NCBI GenBank assembly: GCA_944989445.1
Contig: CALYLW010000328.1
Coordinates: 599,796-663,795, forward strand
Length of the DNA: 64,000 nucleotides
From: Ampullaceana balthica
Lineage: Eukaryota; Mollusca; Gastropoda; Lymnaeidae
Direction: 5' to 3'
The first letter of the stretch is position 1. Each line of letters begins with the position of its first letter. A model generated the notes under the pieces. It had not been told where the DNA came from and did no database searches. It saw only the letters and a program-made list of their open reading frames with translations. Both the position numbers and the translations under genes were made by a program. This document shows positions 54,401-60,248 of the stretch, one piece after another.

Positions 54401-54977
54401 TATCTATAAACTAGAACAAATTAATGAAAGAGCTTCAGATTCATTTCTGGTGAATATTTACAATAGCCAAGTTAAATCACTTAACCTAGAAACAATAGAA
54501 GATACAAGAGCAAAGAGCAAATTAATAATAATTCTTCCGGTCCTATTAAATTCTAACTTGAAAATACAACACCACAATAATCTAATACAACACTCGGATA
54601 AACTTAGGGACAAAAGCACTTTCTCGTTTCATATCTAAGAGCAAACACATCCTCCTTACTGTCTGGATTTTGGGATGGTTGCCTGAATAAACCAGGATAA
54701 CAAACACACAATCAACATTCAAAACTATAATAAAAATTCAAGACTAGATATTAACCATGGATGATTGTAGGACACAATAATATTCTGTATAAGAGCATCT
54801 TAACATATAAGATGAGATAACATAAATATTTGAACTATTCTTTAATTGGTGATATATGTTAAGTATTTTATTTTATATATAACTTCTAATTTGTCATATG
54901 TAAACACTCAGTATGAATCTTCTTTCATACAGGTCTCCAAGAAACTTGAAGACATCAGGACAAGATATGCCTTCTAG
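24239..54977 (+). CDS. SF3B3: Splicing factor 3B subunit 3 (SF3b130/SAP130), complete
   Basis: SF3B3 is the large WD-like triple beta-propeller protein of the SF3b complex in U2 snRNP; it holds SF3B1 in place for branch-point recognition in the nucleus and is also known from SAGA/STAGA complexes. I joined 28 coding exons by GT-AG sites and alignment to the remembered human protein: 3657 nt, 1218 residues, no stop or shift. Similarity is continuous from [10 protein letters not shown] to IRTRYAF, so all three propellers and the C-terminal helical part are present (family length about 1217). The start is set by GCCACCATG at 24254 and by the match at residue 1. A splice acceptor at 24237-24238 shows that a non-coding first exon lies further upstream; it was not located. 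Introns range from 82 bp to about 4.3 kb and host six C/D snoRNAs plus many transposons. Two donors are weak GTTTGA or GTTAGT forms (exons 22 and 25). Confidence 0.97.
24807..24883 (+). CDS. SF3B3: SF3B3 coding exon 2
   Basis: [17 protein letters not shown] to NMFER; acceptor TTCTCAG, donor GTAGGC. Confidence 0.95.
25033..25126 (+). CDS. SF3B3: SF3B3 coding exon 3
   Basis: [18 protein letters not shown] to RAVMI; leaves a split glycine codon. Confidence 0.95.
25265..25437 (+). CDS. SF3B3: SF3B3 coding exon 4
   Basis: [14 protein letters not shown] to ACLEIDYE; donor GTATTA. Confidence 0.95.
25676..25817 (+). CDS. SF3B3: SF3B3 coding exon 5
   Basis: [13 protein letters not shown] to ANFLIS; donor GTAAAT. 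Confidence 0.95.
25938..26050 (+). CDS. SF3B3: SF3B3 coding exon 6
   Basis: [18 protein letters not shown] to PIPRRR; donor GTAATA. Confidence 0.95.
26739..26801 (+). CDS. SF3B3: SF3B3 coding exon 7
   Basis: [19 protein letters not shown], 63 nt, phase 0 on both sides. Confidence 0.95.
26980..27054 (+). CDS. SF3B3: SF3B3 coding exon 8
   Basis: [19 protein letters not shown] to DEDM. Confidence 0.95.
27137..27240 (+). CDS. SF3B3: SF3B3 coding exon 9
   Basis: [18 protein letters not shown] to AEFGNH; the last histidine codon is split. Confidence 0.95.
27696..27861 (+). CDS. SF3B3: SF3B3 coding exon 10
   Basis: [14 protein letters not shown] to SLSPIITTQ; the acidic loop after LGDDD is the least conserved part. 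Confidence 0.95.
27880..28014. mobile_element. Short hAT MITE in SF3B3 intron 10
   Basis: CAGGGGTGGGCA and TTGCCCACCCCT are the ends. CTTTATTT (27872-27879) and CTTTATAT (28015-28022) match 7 of 8 as target duplication. It begins 19 bp after the exon 10 boundary, so it sits right behind the splice donor. Confidence 0.75.
28065..28556. mobile_element. TTAA-target (piggyBac-like) MITE in intron 10
   Basis: Ends CTCATTAGCTCCTGA and TCAGGAGCTAATGAG are perfect inverted repeats between TTAA copies (28061-28064, 28557-28560). No coding frame. A partial inverted copy is at 45058-45310. Confidence 0.88.
28807..28902 (+). CDS. SF3B3: SF3B3 coding exon 11
   Basis: [19 protein letters not shown] to LRHGLE. 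Confidence 0.95.
29423..29495 (+). CDS. SF3B3: SF3B3 coding exon 12
   Basis: [20 protein letters not shown] to a split aspartate codon. Confidence 0.95.
29496..31163. other. SF3B3 intron 12, nothing recognised
   Basis: About 1.7 kb of AT-rich intron. No repeat termini, snoRNA boxes with a closing stem, or open frames were found. Confidence 0.4.
31164..31315 (+). CDS. SF3B3: SF3B3 coding exon 13
   Basis: [20 protein letters not shown] to DDALVQ. Confidence 0.95.
31483..31638 (+). CDS. SF3B3: SF3B3 coding exon 14
   Basis: [20 protein letters not shown] to VYFEMDP. Confidence 0.95.
31758..31913 (+). CDS. SF3B3: SF3B3 coding exon 15
   Basis: [18 protein letters not shown] to RIISLDPN. Confidence 0.95.
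32337..32480 (+). CDS. SF3B3: SF3B3 coding exon 16
   Basis: [18 protein letters not shown] to LNIGLQ; the [13 protein letters not shown] stretch diverges from human. Confidence 0.95.
32599..32668 (+). ncRNA. C/D box snoRNA, family A copy 1 (SF3B3 intron 16)
   Basis: Terminal stem TGTGGA/TCCACA, C box ATGATGT (32606-32612), D' box CTGA (32627-32630) and D box CTGA (32659-32662). The guide just upstream of D' contains CCGTGTTTCA, complementary to the conserved 28S sequence UGAAACACGG. By the D+5 rule the second A of GAAAC would be 2'-O-methylated. The host intron is only 284 bp, the usual layout for intron-processed snoRNAs. Confidence 0.85.
32765..32887 (+). CDS. SF3B3: SF3B3 coding exon 17
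   Basis: [18 protein letters not shown] to ISMQGSEA. Confidence 0.95.
32915..33428. repeat. Probable interspersed repeat, SF3B3 intron 17
   Basis: The left part reads AAATATACCCGCATTTTGTA and the right edge ends GAGCCTTATATATTAGATAT. The base composition and CpG content differ from the intron around it. No second copy in the window, so the class is not assigned. Confidence 0.35.
33733..33812 (+). repeat. tRNA-Val-like block within Helitron-like element
   Basis: GTAGTGTAGTGGTTATCACG matches the 5' half of tRNA-Val including the A box, and GGTTCAAACCACAG resembles the B box and T arm. A 9-bp internal duplication (GTGGTTATCACG repeated) disrupts the anticodon arm. Confidence 0.75.
33905..35598. 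mobile_element. TTAA-target (piggyBac-like) non-autonomous element
   Basis: Inverted ends CCCTTTACAGTCCGAT and ATTGGACTGTAAAGGG; TTAA precedes the left end (33901-33904) and TT plus mutated bases follow the right. It lies inside the Helitron-like element of intron 17. The interior has no transposase frame and holds a further TIR element (34393-35036). Confidence 0.7.
34393..35036. mobile_element. TIR element nested in the TTAA element
   Basis: TACCATATTTTCATGCATAT and the inverted TGTGAAAATACGGTA form the ends. Subterminal TACCCCGC words recur (about 34410-34510 and 34945-35020). TA could be the target site. No coding sequence is recognised; the 83-codon frame at 34786 is unassigned. Confidence 0.6.
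35749..35815 (+). mobile_element. L2/CR1-like LINE 3' end
   Basis: TTATGTAAAGCGCTGTGAGC, then TACTGGGGTACAGCG and TATAAATT, matching 14860-14935. It abuts the Helitron-like 3' end and lies only about 20 bp from the exon 18 acceptor. Confidence 0.75.
35837..35991 (+). CDS. SF3B3: SF3B3 coding exon 18
   Basis: [19 protein letters not shown] to AISTNTL; split arginine codon. Confidence 0.95.
36467..37030. repeat. Degenerate copies of the AAATCCCTTATA repeat
   Basis: 36470-36755 follows the order of the better copy at 57199-57696: TTATATTAACTCG, CGATCGAATGTACTGTAATT, TTTTAGTTATGTCTTATATA. 36780-37030 repeats the CTTCTGATGGTCCTAGAGAT module also found at 21570. Confidence 0.6.
37192..37555. repeat. 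Long inverted repeat in SF3B3 intron 18
   Basis: Arms at 37192-37345 and 37417-37555 share, in inverse, ACTAAAAACGTG, GCGGGCGC, GACTAAAAAGAAGAAAATAA and TTTATAAGCGGAC. The spacer is about 70 nt. The SF3B3 pre-mRNA would carry this as a long hairpin. Same family as 21874-22252. Confidence 0.85.
37807..37981 (+). CDS. SF3B3: SF3B3 coding exon 19
   Basis: [20 protein letters not shown] to RKQHMAE. Confidence 0.95.
38979..38990. mobile_element. Solo end of a TTAA-target element
   Basis: AGTAAAGGGTTAA resembles the right end of 33905-35598 followed by its TTAA target. No partner end was found upstream in intron 19. Confidence 0.35.
39277..39360 (+). ncRNA. C/D box snoRNA, family B copy 1 (intron 19), SNORD111-like
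   Basis: Stem GTAATCAA/TTGATTAC, C box ATGATGA (39287-39293), D' CTGA (39310-39313), C'-like TGATGAC, D box CTGA (39348-39351). The region before D differs from the other two copies (CTCTGGTACACTCT against GCTTTGGTACAACTTT). SF3B3 hosts SNORD111 and SNORD111B in vertebrates, which supports the assignment by position; the guide itself was not matched to rRNA with certainty. Confidence 0.8.
39460..39665 (+). CDS. SF3B3: SF3B3 coding exon 20
   Basis: [20 protein letters not shown] to QNEAAH; split serine codon. Confidence 0.95.
39933..40189. mobile_element. hAT MITE (family D), complete, intron 20
   Basis: Ends CAGTGCTGTTAACTC and GAGTTAACAGCACGG; perfect 8-bp duplication CAGTCATG (39925-39932, 40190-40197). 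The interior is built of AAATTCCCA repeats plus a doubled GGGCCAAAGCCTCATAAATT unit. The minus-strand relative is 7000-7475. Confidence 0.9.
41102..41219 (+). CDS. SF3B3: SF3B3 coding exon 21
   Basis: [20 protein letters not shown] to GGELLTYQ; donor GTAAGT. Confidence 0.95.
41246..41330 (+). ncRNA. C/D box snoRNA, family B copy 2 (intron 21), SNORD111-like
   Basis: C box ATGATGA (41256-41262), D' CTGA (41279-41282), C' TGAAGAT, D CTGA (41317-41320), imperfect stem GGTTTCAA/TTGATAACC. It starts only about 26 nt after the exon 21 donor, which is unusually close for splicing-dependent snoRNA release. Guides CTTTCTCTCAT (D') and TTTGGTACAACTTT (D) are identical to copy 3. Confidence 0.85.
41686..42163. 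mobile_element. TTAA-target element nested in another repeat
   Basis: Element ends CGTTTAA and TTTAAACG lie between two TTAA copies (41682-41685, 42164-42167). The outside sequence rejoins to give the terminal block of the AAATCCCTTATA repeat known uninterrupted at 57199, so the insertion point is exact. The interior has GCGCAGTAATGCGC and GGCAATGGCGGCG; no coding frame. Confidence 0.75.
42182..42200. repeat. (TC)n microsatellite
   Basis: About nine TC units inside the AAATCCCTTATA-type repeat. Confidence 0.85.
42208..42498 (-). pseudogene. LTR-retrotransposon gag fragment (SCAN-like capsid region)
   Basis: The minus strand reads [20 protein letters not shown] then [19 protein letters not shown] and KWIDLS, the order of the capsid helix region found in Ty3-like and SCAN-like gag proteins. 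Only about 95 codons remain and no protease, reverse transcriptase or LTR adjoins it. Fragment in SF3B3 intron 21. Confidence 0.6.
42760..43283 (+). pseudogene. Non-LTR retrotransposon ORF C-terminus with nonsense mutation
   Basis: In frame: [20 protein letters not shown], then [14 protein letters not shown], a TGA at about 42892 where tryptophan is expected, then [34 protein letters not shown] and [15 protein letters not shown]-terminal zinc finger [15 protein letters not shown] follows. This is the region after the reverse transcriptase domain in a widespread endonuclease/RT LINE family. The 5' part is missing. Confidence 0.8.
43500..43960. other. Unassigned open segment in SF3B3 intron 21
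   Basis: Both strands are open for about 130 codons (plus 43536-43925, minus 43936-43523). The CpG content is higher than in the intron. The plus frame is rich in S, T, R and K ([20 protein letters not shown]); neither product is recognised. It follows the LINE fragment and could be retroelement-derived. Confidence 0.35.
44353..44400. mobile_element. Solo hAT-C left end
   Basis: TAAGGTTAAGACCAATCGTT then TTTAAGGACCGTTAA matches the left end at 23077. No right end nearby. Confidence 0.5.
45058..45310. mobile_element. Inverted partial copy of the 28065-28556 element
   Basis: Read in reverse it follows 28190-28440: ACTTCCGGCTA/TAGCCGGAAGT, GACCGGATGTTTTTA-type, CTAAAGATATTCATTTATCT. It lacks both termini. 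Confidence 0.65.
45524..45688 (+). CDS. SF3B3: SF3B3 coding exon 22
   Basis: [18 protein letters not shown] to KCENK; the donor is GTTTGA. Confidence 0.95.
45721..45788 (+). ncRNA. C/D box snoRNA, family A copy 2 (intron 22)
   Basis: Stem TGTGGA/TCCACA, C box ATGATGT (45728-45734), D' CTGA (45749-45752), D CTGA (45779-45782). The guide TTTTCCGTGTTTCAC is identical to copy 1. It starts about 32 nt downstream of the exon 22 donor. Confidence 0.87.
46240..47500 (-). other. Candidate antisense transcription unit or LTR in intron 22
   Basis: On the minus strand: TATA box GTATAAAGGCC (about 47491-47501), donor CCATGTAAGTTG (exon end near 47351), acceptor-like TTCTATTTTTAG near 46883, and AATAAA at 46261-46266. 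The GC-richer core (46390-46900) has no frame over 65 codons. A long LTR would also show a promoter and a poly(A) signal, but I cannot match TG...CA ends with a target duplication. Confidence 0.4.
48546..48758 (+). CDS. SF3B3: SF3B3 coding exon 23
   Basis: [20 protein letters not shown] to ADKFGNITV. Confidence 0.95.
48910..49008 (+). CDS. SF3B3: SF3B3 coding exon 24
   Basis: [19 protein letters not shown] to NGASQK; the acceptor TTTAAAG has a purine-rich -3 to -5. Confidence 0.94.
49116..49182 (+). ncRNA. C/D box snoRNA, family A copy 3 (intron 24)
   Basis: Stem TGTGGA/TCCACA, C box ATGATGT (49123-49129), D box CTGA (49173-49176). The D' box has drifted to ATGA (49144-49147), but the guide CCGTGTTTCAA keeps and even extends by one base the complement to 28S UUGAAACACGG. 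Confidence 0.82.
49812..49955 (+). CDS. SF3B3: SF3B3 coding exon 25
   Basis: [19 protein letters not shown] to VPFTSHE; donor GTTAGT. Confidence 0.95.
49991..50076 (+). ncRNA. C/D box snoRNA, family B copy 3 (intron 25), SNORD111-like
   Basis: Strong stem TGTAATCA/TGATTACA, C box ATGATGA (50002-50008), D' CTGA (50025-50028), C' TGAAGAT, D CTGA (50063-50066). Guides CTTTCTCTCAT and TTTGGTACAACTTT. It has the best stem of family B. Confidence 0.87.
51984..52513. mobile_element. TIR element with 65-bp inverted ends, intron 25
   Basis: Left 51984-52048 and right 52448-52513 are inverted: CCTGCAGTTTTAGCACG, ATATTATTT, GCAGCGAAT and GAGAACTTTCAT are shared. No clear target duplication; no coding frame. 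Confidence 0.75.
52641..52745 (+). CDS. SF3B3: SF3B3 coding exon 26
   Basis: [19 protein letters not shown] to SYYFPVK. Confidence 0.95.
52968..53330 (+). repeat. About 360-bp interspersed repeat, copy 1 (intron 26)
   Basis: Begins ACATAATAAAAGGCAAGTTT, then CTGTCCGTTTTGTCCCGTCA, and ends TCCTTGGACGGGCTTTGTTG with CTCG. Over 80 percent alike to 55963-56326. Probably a Helitron-like or other non-autonomous element; no inverted ends. Confidence 0.8.
53586..53684 (+). CDS. SF3B3: SF3B3 coding exon 27
   Basis: [20 protein letters not shown] to DRSANE. Confidence 0.95.
54000..54830 (+). pseudogene. Decayed LINE copy in SF3B3 intron 27
   Basis: [20 protein letters not shown] (about 54024-54085) covers the catalytic FADD block. 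Then [13 protein letters not shown] and [17 protein letters not shown] (54330-54640), then a degraded 3' end with a GATGAGATAA tail. Same family as 7573-9010; many indels. Confidence 0.8.
54933..54977 (+). CDS. SF3B3: SF3B3 coding exon 28 and stop
   Basis: [14 protein letters not shown] then TAG at 54975-54977, identical to the human C-terminus as remembered. Confidence 0.96.
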   Translation, partial: VSKKLEDIRTRYAF

Positions 54978-55790
54978 TTTCACATAATTAGTAAATTTTG
55001 TATTATAGAATGTTATGTTAAGAAAGGCAGTGAAAAAATGAAGGATAAAAAAAGACCACCTCAAGATCCATACCATTGGAGCCACACCATTAAGTTAAGC
55101 CTTTGGGTATTTTCAACAACTGCTTATTCTGAACTGTTCTTAAAATTTTTATTTTAAAAAAAAATTACAATATATAGTAATATAAAGCAACCAACTAGGC
55201 TTTTGTAAGTATTGATACTAATGGTTGGCTAGTGTTTAATTGAATAATTTATGATTAAGGTTAATTATCTGGAAGTTATTTAATTTGTTAATATTTATAG
55301 TACACTAAAACTGCCATGGGATCAGAAACATGTATTTTACTGTATATATATCTAAAAAACTTGTGTAAATATCAATTTGACAATTAAAAATAAAATAAAA
55401 TGGGAATTTTTCAAAAAACTTTCAATTTTTGTTGTTGCCTTTTGCAATTAATAGTGCAGAAATGAGTTACTTCAATCCTTTTTACCCAACACTCAAGATG
55501 GTTATTTAACTAATTAAAAAATACTTATTGCTTATCTCTCTCAATGAAATAAATTTTTGTATACTTTATATTTTAAAATACCCTAATTGGTCATTTGTAC
55601 TTGTATCAGTAATATTATTAAGTTGTAAATAATTTTAATTGTAACAATAATTCTCTCTCAATAGCTTGCAATTTGTCTTTTGTACGGTATTGATATTTGT
55701 CTTTTTAAAACATGTTGCATTGAATTTAATTGCATTTTTTATGAAATAAACGATGTTGAAATAAACTGTATTTTTTAAAATGCATTTAAG
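54978..55790 (+). other. SF3B3: SF3B3 3' UTR with candidate poly(A) signals
   Basis: AATAAA occurs at 55389-55394, 55745-55750 and 55760-55765. The closely spaced pair at 55745/55760 or the first site could define the transcript end; sequence alone does not decide. Confidence 0.55.
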
Positions 55791-55962
55791 TAACTATTAT
55801 TACAATTAACATTATCACTTCTCAGGTGATAGTAAATAGGGTAGCATGACATTAAATCTTAGGCTTGAAAAGACATTAAGTTTGTGGTAAAAATGCCTTC
55901 TAGTTCTAGCAAGTAATAGTAATACTAATGAAAAAAGGAAATAAAAGTGGAAATTAATATCC

Positions 55963-56326
55963 TATATAATAAAAGGCAATTTTCTGTCCGTTATGTCCCG
56001 TCATCTATAGCGATTGGTCTCTCAAACACATGACTCCTACAGCCAATCATTGAACACGTTTACGCAGACGTTCAAAACGAGTTATTTTTGGTGCAGTATT
56101 TCTTCCAAGACTATTTTGAGTTATGCGCTTTGGTATTCAATGGTATTTATAGTATAGTCAAAAGCTCTGTTTTAACGAGTTATTTATTAATTTTAACTAT
56201 AATGAATGGTATTTTTGATGTGATGCACATGTATGCCGGTGGAGACCGCTGTGGTTTACAACAACATGCCACCGAACAGTGGCAGAACGTCCTTGGACGG
56301 GCTTTGTTGCTCGTTATTAATAAAGT
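55963..56326 (+). repeat. About 360-bp interspersed repeat, copy 2
   Basis: TATATAATAAAAGGCAATTT to CTTGGACGGGCTTTGTTGCT, same orientation as 52968-53330. The 82-codon frame at 56088 is part of the repeat, not a gene. Confidence 0.8.
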
Positions 56327-56340
56327 GTTAGTTTGAATAA

Positions 56341-57198
56341 AAATGCAAACAAATTAGAGCTAATTCAGGTCTCCAGTAGGAAAAATGATCCACTAAATTG
56401 TATCTTGTTTGGAAAAACTAAAACTGATAACACAGAGACAGGGAAACAAATCATTGAAGTATATAATTTGCATTTCAACTTGTTCTTTTTAAAATTGGCA
56501 AGTTGAAATTTGTTGTTGGAACACAGTTTTCATGAAATTACCTATTCAGCTTATTTCCCTTTTACTTTAAACAAAGATATTACCTGATAATAAATTTTAA
56601 TAACAATGAACAGTACTAGTACTAATAATTTTTATTAAATTCAATTACCAATGCATGATAATCCATGACACAATGTTTAGTACATATTTTTTTCATTTCT
56701 TCAAAAGTATACAGTGTAATAAAGGCATTAAGTATCCCATCTTATCTAAATAATCTTAAATAGTAAGTAGTAAGTAAGTTACATGTCCTATACCAATAAA
56801 GCGCTTACACTTACACTATGACTACAAATTATAAAGTCGAAAATGAAATGCATTGCTCGTTATGTTATGTAAAAATATTCAGAAAAAAATGTAGTTTAGG
56901 ACTAGGACATTTAAGCATAGACATTTTTGGGGGGGTTTGTTTGACAATATTTTCTCAACAAGCTAGCGTGTAGTAGGATGCCTTAAAGCAGCAGTGCTTC
57001 TCAAACGTTACAGTATCGTGAACAGGCAGGAGTTTTTTTCATTGCACCAGGGACTGGTGCACTATTTTCCCTGTATCGACGGGGTAGCGCAATGTAATTT
57101 ATTTTGTTTCATTTTATGTACTCATTGCCAAAGATTGACATATACTATAGGGTTAGTATTAAAGGTTGGAAATGGAGGATTATAATGAGATTTTTATT
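56341..57198. other. Intergenic, nothing recognised
   Basis: AT-rich sequence between SF3B3 and SNRK. A short AGCAGTGCTTCTCAAACGTT at 56990 resembles a hAT left end but has no partner. Confidence 0.35.
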
Positions 57199-57696
57199 AA
57201 ATCCCTTATATTAACTTCGAAATCTTGTCTGTTGTCATCTCTCTCTCTCTTCGTACGTCGGTCGGGCGAAAAAACAAAAGTCAAAAATGACCCACTTCCC
57301 GTGATCCGATCGAGCTGAAATTTGGCACACGGACCCGTCTCACCTAACAGTGCATCGTATCAAAATTTCAGATCGATCGAACGTACCGTAATTAAATTAA
57401 TGCATTTTTAGTTTATCTATATAAACTATATGTAGCGGTCGCTATCGTTTACATTTTACGTGTCACTTGACTTCACGCCAGCCAGAGGTGAACGCATCTC
57501 GTGCTTTAACCAGGTGTACCGGCGTGTTTTTTTTTACATTTTGCGTGTCACGCTGAGCTCGGTACAGCGATCGATGACAAGACCTTTCCCCTCCCCCCGG
57601 GTTAAAAGCAAACGGGAGTTAAGACAGATTCAGTCTGTGAATATTTGTCGCGTTTGAACATAATACTTTTAGTTATGTCTCATATATAAGGGATTT
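57199..57696. mobile_element. AAATCCCTTATA repeat, best copy
   Basis: Ends AAATCCCTTATAT and ATATAAGGGATTT are inverted. Internal blocks: TTAACTTCGAAATCTTGTCT, a TC run, CGATCGAACGTACCGTAATT and TTTTAGTTATGTCTCATATA. Degenerate copies: 36467-36755 and 41669-42240 (the latter split by a TTAA element). Confidence 0.65.
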
Positions 57697-58035
57697 ATAG
57701 TCAAAAACTTTGTTTTTACGGGGTTGTTTTATTTTCTGTCTTTTCTTGATAACTTCTGCGGACCAGCGGCGGATGCCCCACGGACAAATTATAAGTATAT
57801 ATAATATAATAGTCCAAGTCACTGGCTTGCTGGCTGGAAGGATGTGGAACGCTATGACGTCATTTTTAAAGCTTATATTTTAATACAAGGCGTGCATCGA
57901 AAGGCGCGCAGAAAGGTGTGCAAAATAATTATAAATTAAAGACGCGCTGTAAAAAATATATTTTATTTTCTATATGACATCATTGTTTTAGCTTATTTTT
58001 TAATTTTTGAAAAGGGAACGATGTAAAAATATAAT

Positions 58036-58345
58036 TTGATGATTTATAATTATAAAATACTTTGTTTACATTTCAGCAAGTTTAATATTTCGTATTTATC
58101 AAACAATGCTAAGTTACTTGGGCTTTTGACAAAAAAAGGTAGGCGCCGTAGCCGTAGGCGCCCCACAGCTGCAATGAGCAATTATTGAGCTGCAATGAGC
58201 GCCGTAGGCGCCCTACAATCCCTATTATAAAATACTTTGTGTACATTTCAGTATGTTCAATATTAAGTATTTATCAAACAAGGATAAGTTAGTTGGGCAT
58301 TTGAAAAAAGTGGGCACCGCAGGCGCCACGGCGCCGCAGCACAAC
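58036..58345. repeat. Direct duplication of a 130-bp unit upstream of SNRK
   Basis: ATTATAAAATACTTTGTTTA at 58048 and ATTATAAAATACTTTGTGTA at 58223 start two units that run in parallel (ACATTTCAG, GTATTTATCAAACAA, TAAGTTA, TTGGGC) and both end in GGCGCC-rich tracts. Confidence 0.7.
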
Positions 58346-58634
58346 CTAGTTATAAGACTTGAACTTCTAACTAACTTGTATAGTATTATATATTTATTAG
58401 TATAGTATAAAGTGTATAAATATTTCAAAGCAATACATTTTAAATTATCCTGCCTTTTGATCTGTTAAAGTAGAAAGTTTTAACTTATTATTTTTGAAGG
58501 ATATCAATGCTTAATAAGTTGTTGGCCTTAAAGATTATTTAAAATTAATATTTTTACGACTTCTCTTTATCATCTAACAATATTAATATTAATAAACTTG
58601 ATGGAAGTTGAGATGTTTCATTCAGGATATTGTG

Positions 58635-58694
58635 GTCACATGACTAAACGTCATGCGCAGTGCAAGTGCGCGTCGAGCCAGAAATGGCAGCCAA
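58635..58694 (+). promoter_or_regulatory. SNRK: Probable SNRK core promoter
   Basis: The palindrome GTCACATGAC (58635-58644, E-box of USF/TFE type), TGCGCAGTGCAAGTGCGC (NRF1-like, 58654-58671) and AGAAATGGCAGCCAACAT (YY1-like, 58680-58697) lie in order within 65 bp, 120-180 bp before the start codon. No TATA box. Confidence 0.5.
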
Positions 58695-58770
58695 CATAGT
58701 TCTTTACGATGGATACCACTGTTTAGATTTTCTATTTGACTTTGTTATCGGCTATCATGACACCTTATGA
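58684..58770 (+). CDS. Upstream ORF of 28 codons in the SNRK leader
   Basis: ATG at 58684 with A at -3 and G at +4 opens a frame MAANIVLYDGYHCLDF to DTL, TGA at 58768. It ends 39 nt before the SNRK start. Whether it is in the mature leader depends on the transcription start. Confidence 0.3.
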   Translation: MAANIVLYDGYHCLDFLFDFVIGYHDTL

Positions 58771-58809
58771 GCCCGATTAAATAAAACCTTACTTCCACTG
58801 CCACATGGG

Positions 58810-59398
58810 ATGGCGGGGAAAAAGAAAAGCGGTTATGACGGCAAAATTGCTGGGTTGTATGACTTGGAAGAGACTATTGGACAGGGTCATTTTGCTGTAG
58901 TAAAGCTTGCTAGGCATGTTTTCACTGGGGAGAAAGTTGCCGTTAAAGTGATAGATAAACAAAAGCTAGACGACATTTCACGTTCGCATCTATTTCAAGA
59001 AGTTAGATGCATGAAGTTGGTTCAACACCCAAACGTTGTCAGATTGTATGAGGTTATTGATACACAAACCAAACTGTACCTTATCTTGGAATTAGGTGAT
59101 GGGGATATGTATGATTACATTATGAAGCATGATGATGGATTGGATGAAAAGTTGGCCAAAAAGTATTTTCGACAGATTGTAGAAGCAATTTTGTACTGTC
59201 ATCGTTTACATGTAGTGCACAGAGATCTTAAACCAGAAAATGTAGTGTTTTTCAACAAACTTGGTCTGGTAAAGTTAACAGATTTTGGATTCAGCAATGT
59301 CTTTGCACCAGGAAAAAAATTGGAGACCTCTTGTGGTTCACTAGCTTACTCAGCGCCTGAAATTTTGTTGGGAGATTCCTATGATCCACCAGCAGTTG
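58810..59398 (+). CDS. SNRK: SNF-related serine/threonine kinase, first coding exon
   Basis: SNRK is an AMPK-related kinase activated by LKB1. The exon encodes 196 residues of the kinase domain: glycine loop GQGHFAVV (24-31), catalytic lysine VAVK46, E64 in [12 protein letters not shown] (137-144), DFG (158-160), T173 in the activation loop at the LKB1 site, and SAPE (181-184). The N-terminus [13 protein letters not shown] matches human nearly exactly. The frame is cut by donor GTAAGA in the split codon after PAV, where human continues DIWSLGV; the 3' exons are not in the window. One glycine is missing in the hinge: LGDGDMYDY against human LGDGGDMFDY. An out-of-frame ATG sits 5 nt before the start, but the match fixes 58810. 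The 16 codons after 59398 are intron read-through. Confidence 0.95.
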
Positions 59399-59461
59399 GT
59401 AAGATACACATTTTTTTTCTCTTTGCAGTTCCTATATTTTTAGGAAATTAAAAACGAAGTG

Positions 59462-59766
59462 GGTAGACACCGCGCAATGCGCGGCATCCACTGTAAAGCT
59501 TGGGTGTCGCGTAAACGTGACGTCATATAATTAAATTAAATTAAATAGAAAAAACAACAAATATAATATAGCAACCAAAAATATGATTTATCGAGCGCAC
59601 GGTTCTCTTTGCTTTTACCAAATTAATTTTAAAATCATAAATCTTTTCAAAAATAAATTTTAATCTATTAATATTAAGGTGGACTGGGTATACCAAAATA
59701 AACAGACTGCGTAATGCGCGTCATCCACCCAACTGAGTGGACACCGCGCGTTACGCGGTGTCTACC
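59462..59766. mobile_element. TIR MITE in SNRK intron
   Basis: Ends GGTAGACACCGCGCAATGCG and, inverted, CGCGTTACGCGGTGTCTACC. A second pair of CGCG palindromes lies just inside. Only 60 bp after the SNRK exon. Confidence 0.7.
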
Positions 59767-59796
59767 ATCGGCCAATTAAAAAACAAACTCCTAAAA

Positions 59797-59900
59797 CCGG
59801 GGTTGGGAAACTTTTTGTCTGAGAGAGCCATAAACTTAAACACCACATTAGTCCACATATTTGACATATTTTGAAAACTAATTCTGTGAGAGCCTTACAT
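59797..59900. mobile_element. hAT-like left end fragment
   Basis: CCGGGGTTGGGAAACTTTTT and GAGAGCCATAAAC resemble Charlie-type hAT ends; a similar CAGGGGTGGCCAGGCC with GAGAGCC lies at 61326-61390. No paired termini. Confidence 0.4.
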
Positions 59901-60248
59901 TATGAATGATTATGTTTAAAATAATTCAAAACTAAAAATTCAAGTAAATGTATGCATTTTGTGTAATTTCAACACTTAAGTACAATAATTATGTCTCTGA
60001 ATTATTTTTAATAACATTTTTTTGCTGTTTTTTATATGCAATTAATAATAATAATAATATGTAACATGTAGATCAAATGAGTATGAATAAAAGTTTTTAA
60101 AATATTTTTTTATAAACAAACTAAAGTTCTAATTTATGCTTAGGACTTAGGACAACTTTTACTTAGGTCAAGTCCAAGTCATACAATTAGTGGATTATTA
60201 AATTATTTATATTAATATTAGTCACAGTAATCTATATATATATATAAT

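Noticed and set aside
56088..56336. 82-codon plus-strand frame downstream of SF3B3
   Set aside because: It is inside the 360-bp interspersed repeat also found at 52968-53330, where the frame is not conserved.
59399..59451. SNRK exon continuing to the stop at 59449
   Set aside because: Similarity to human SNRK ends exactly at a GTAAGA donor, so the extra codons are intron read-through.
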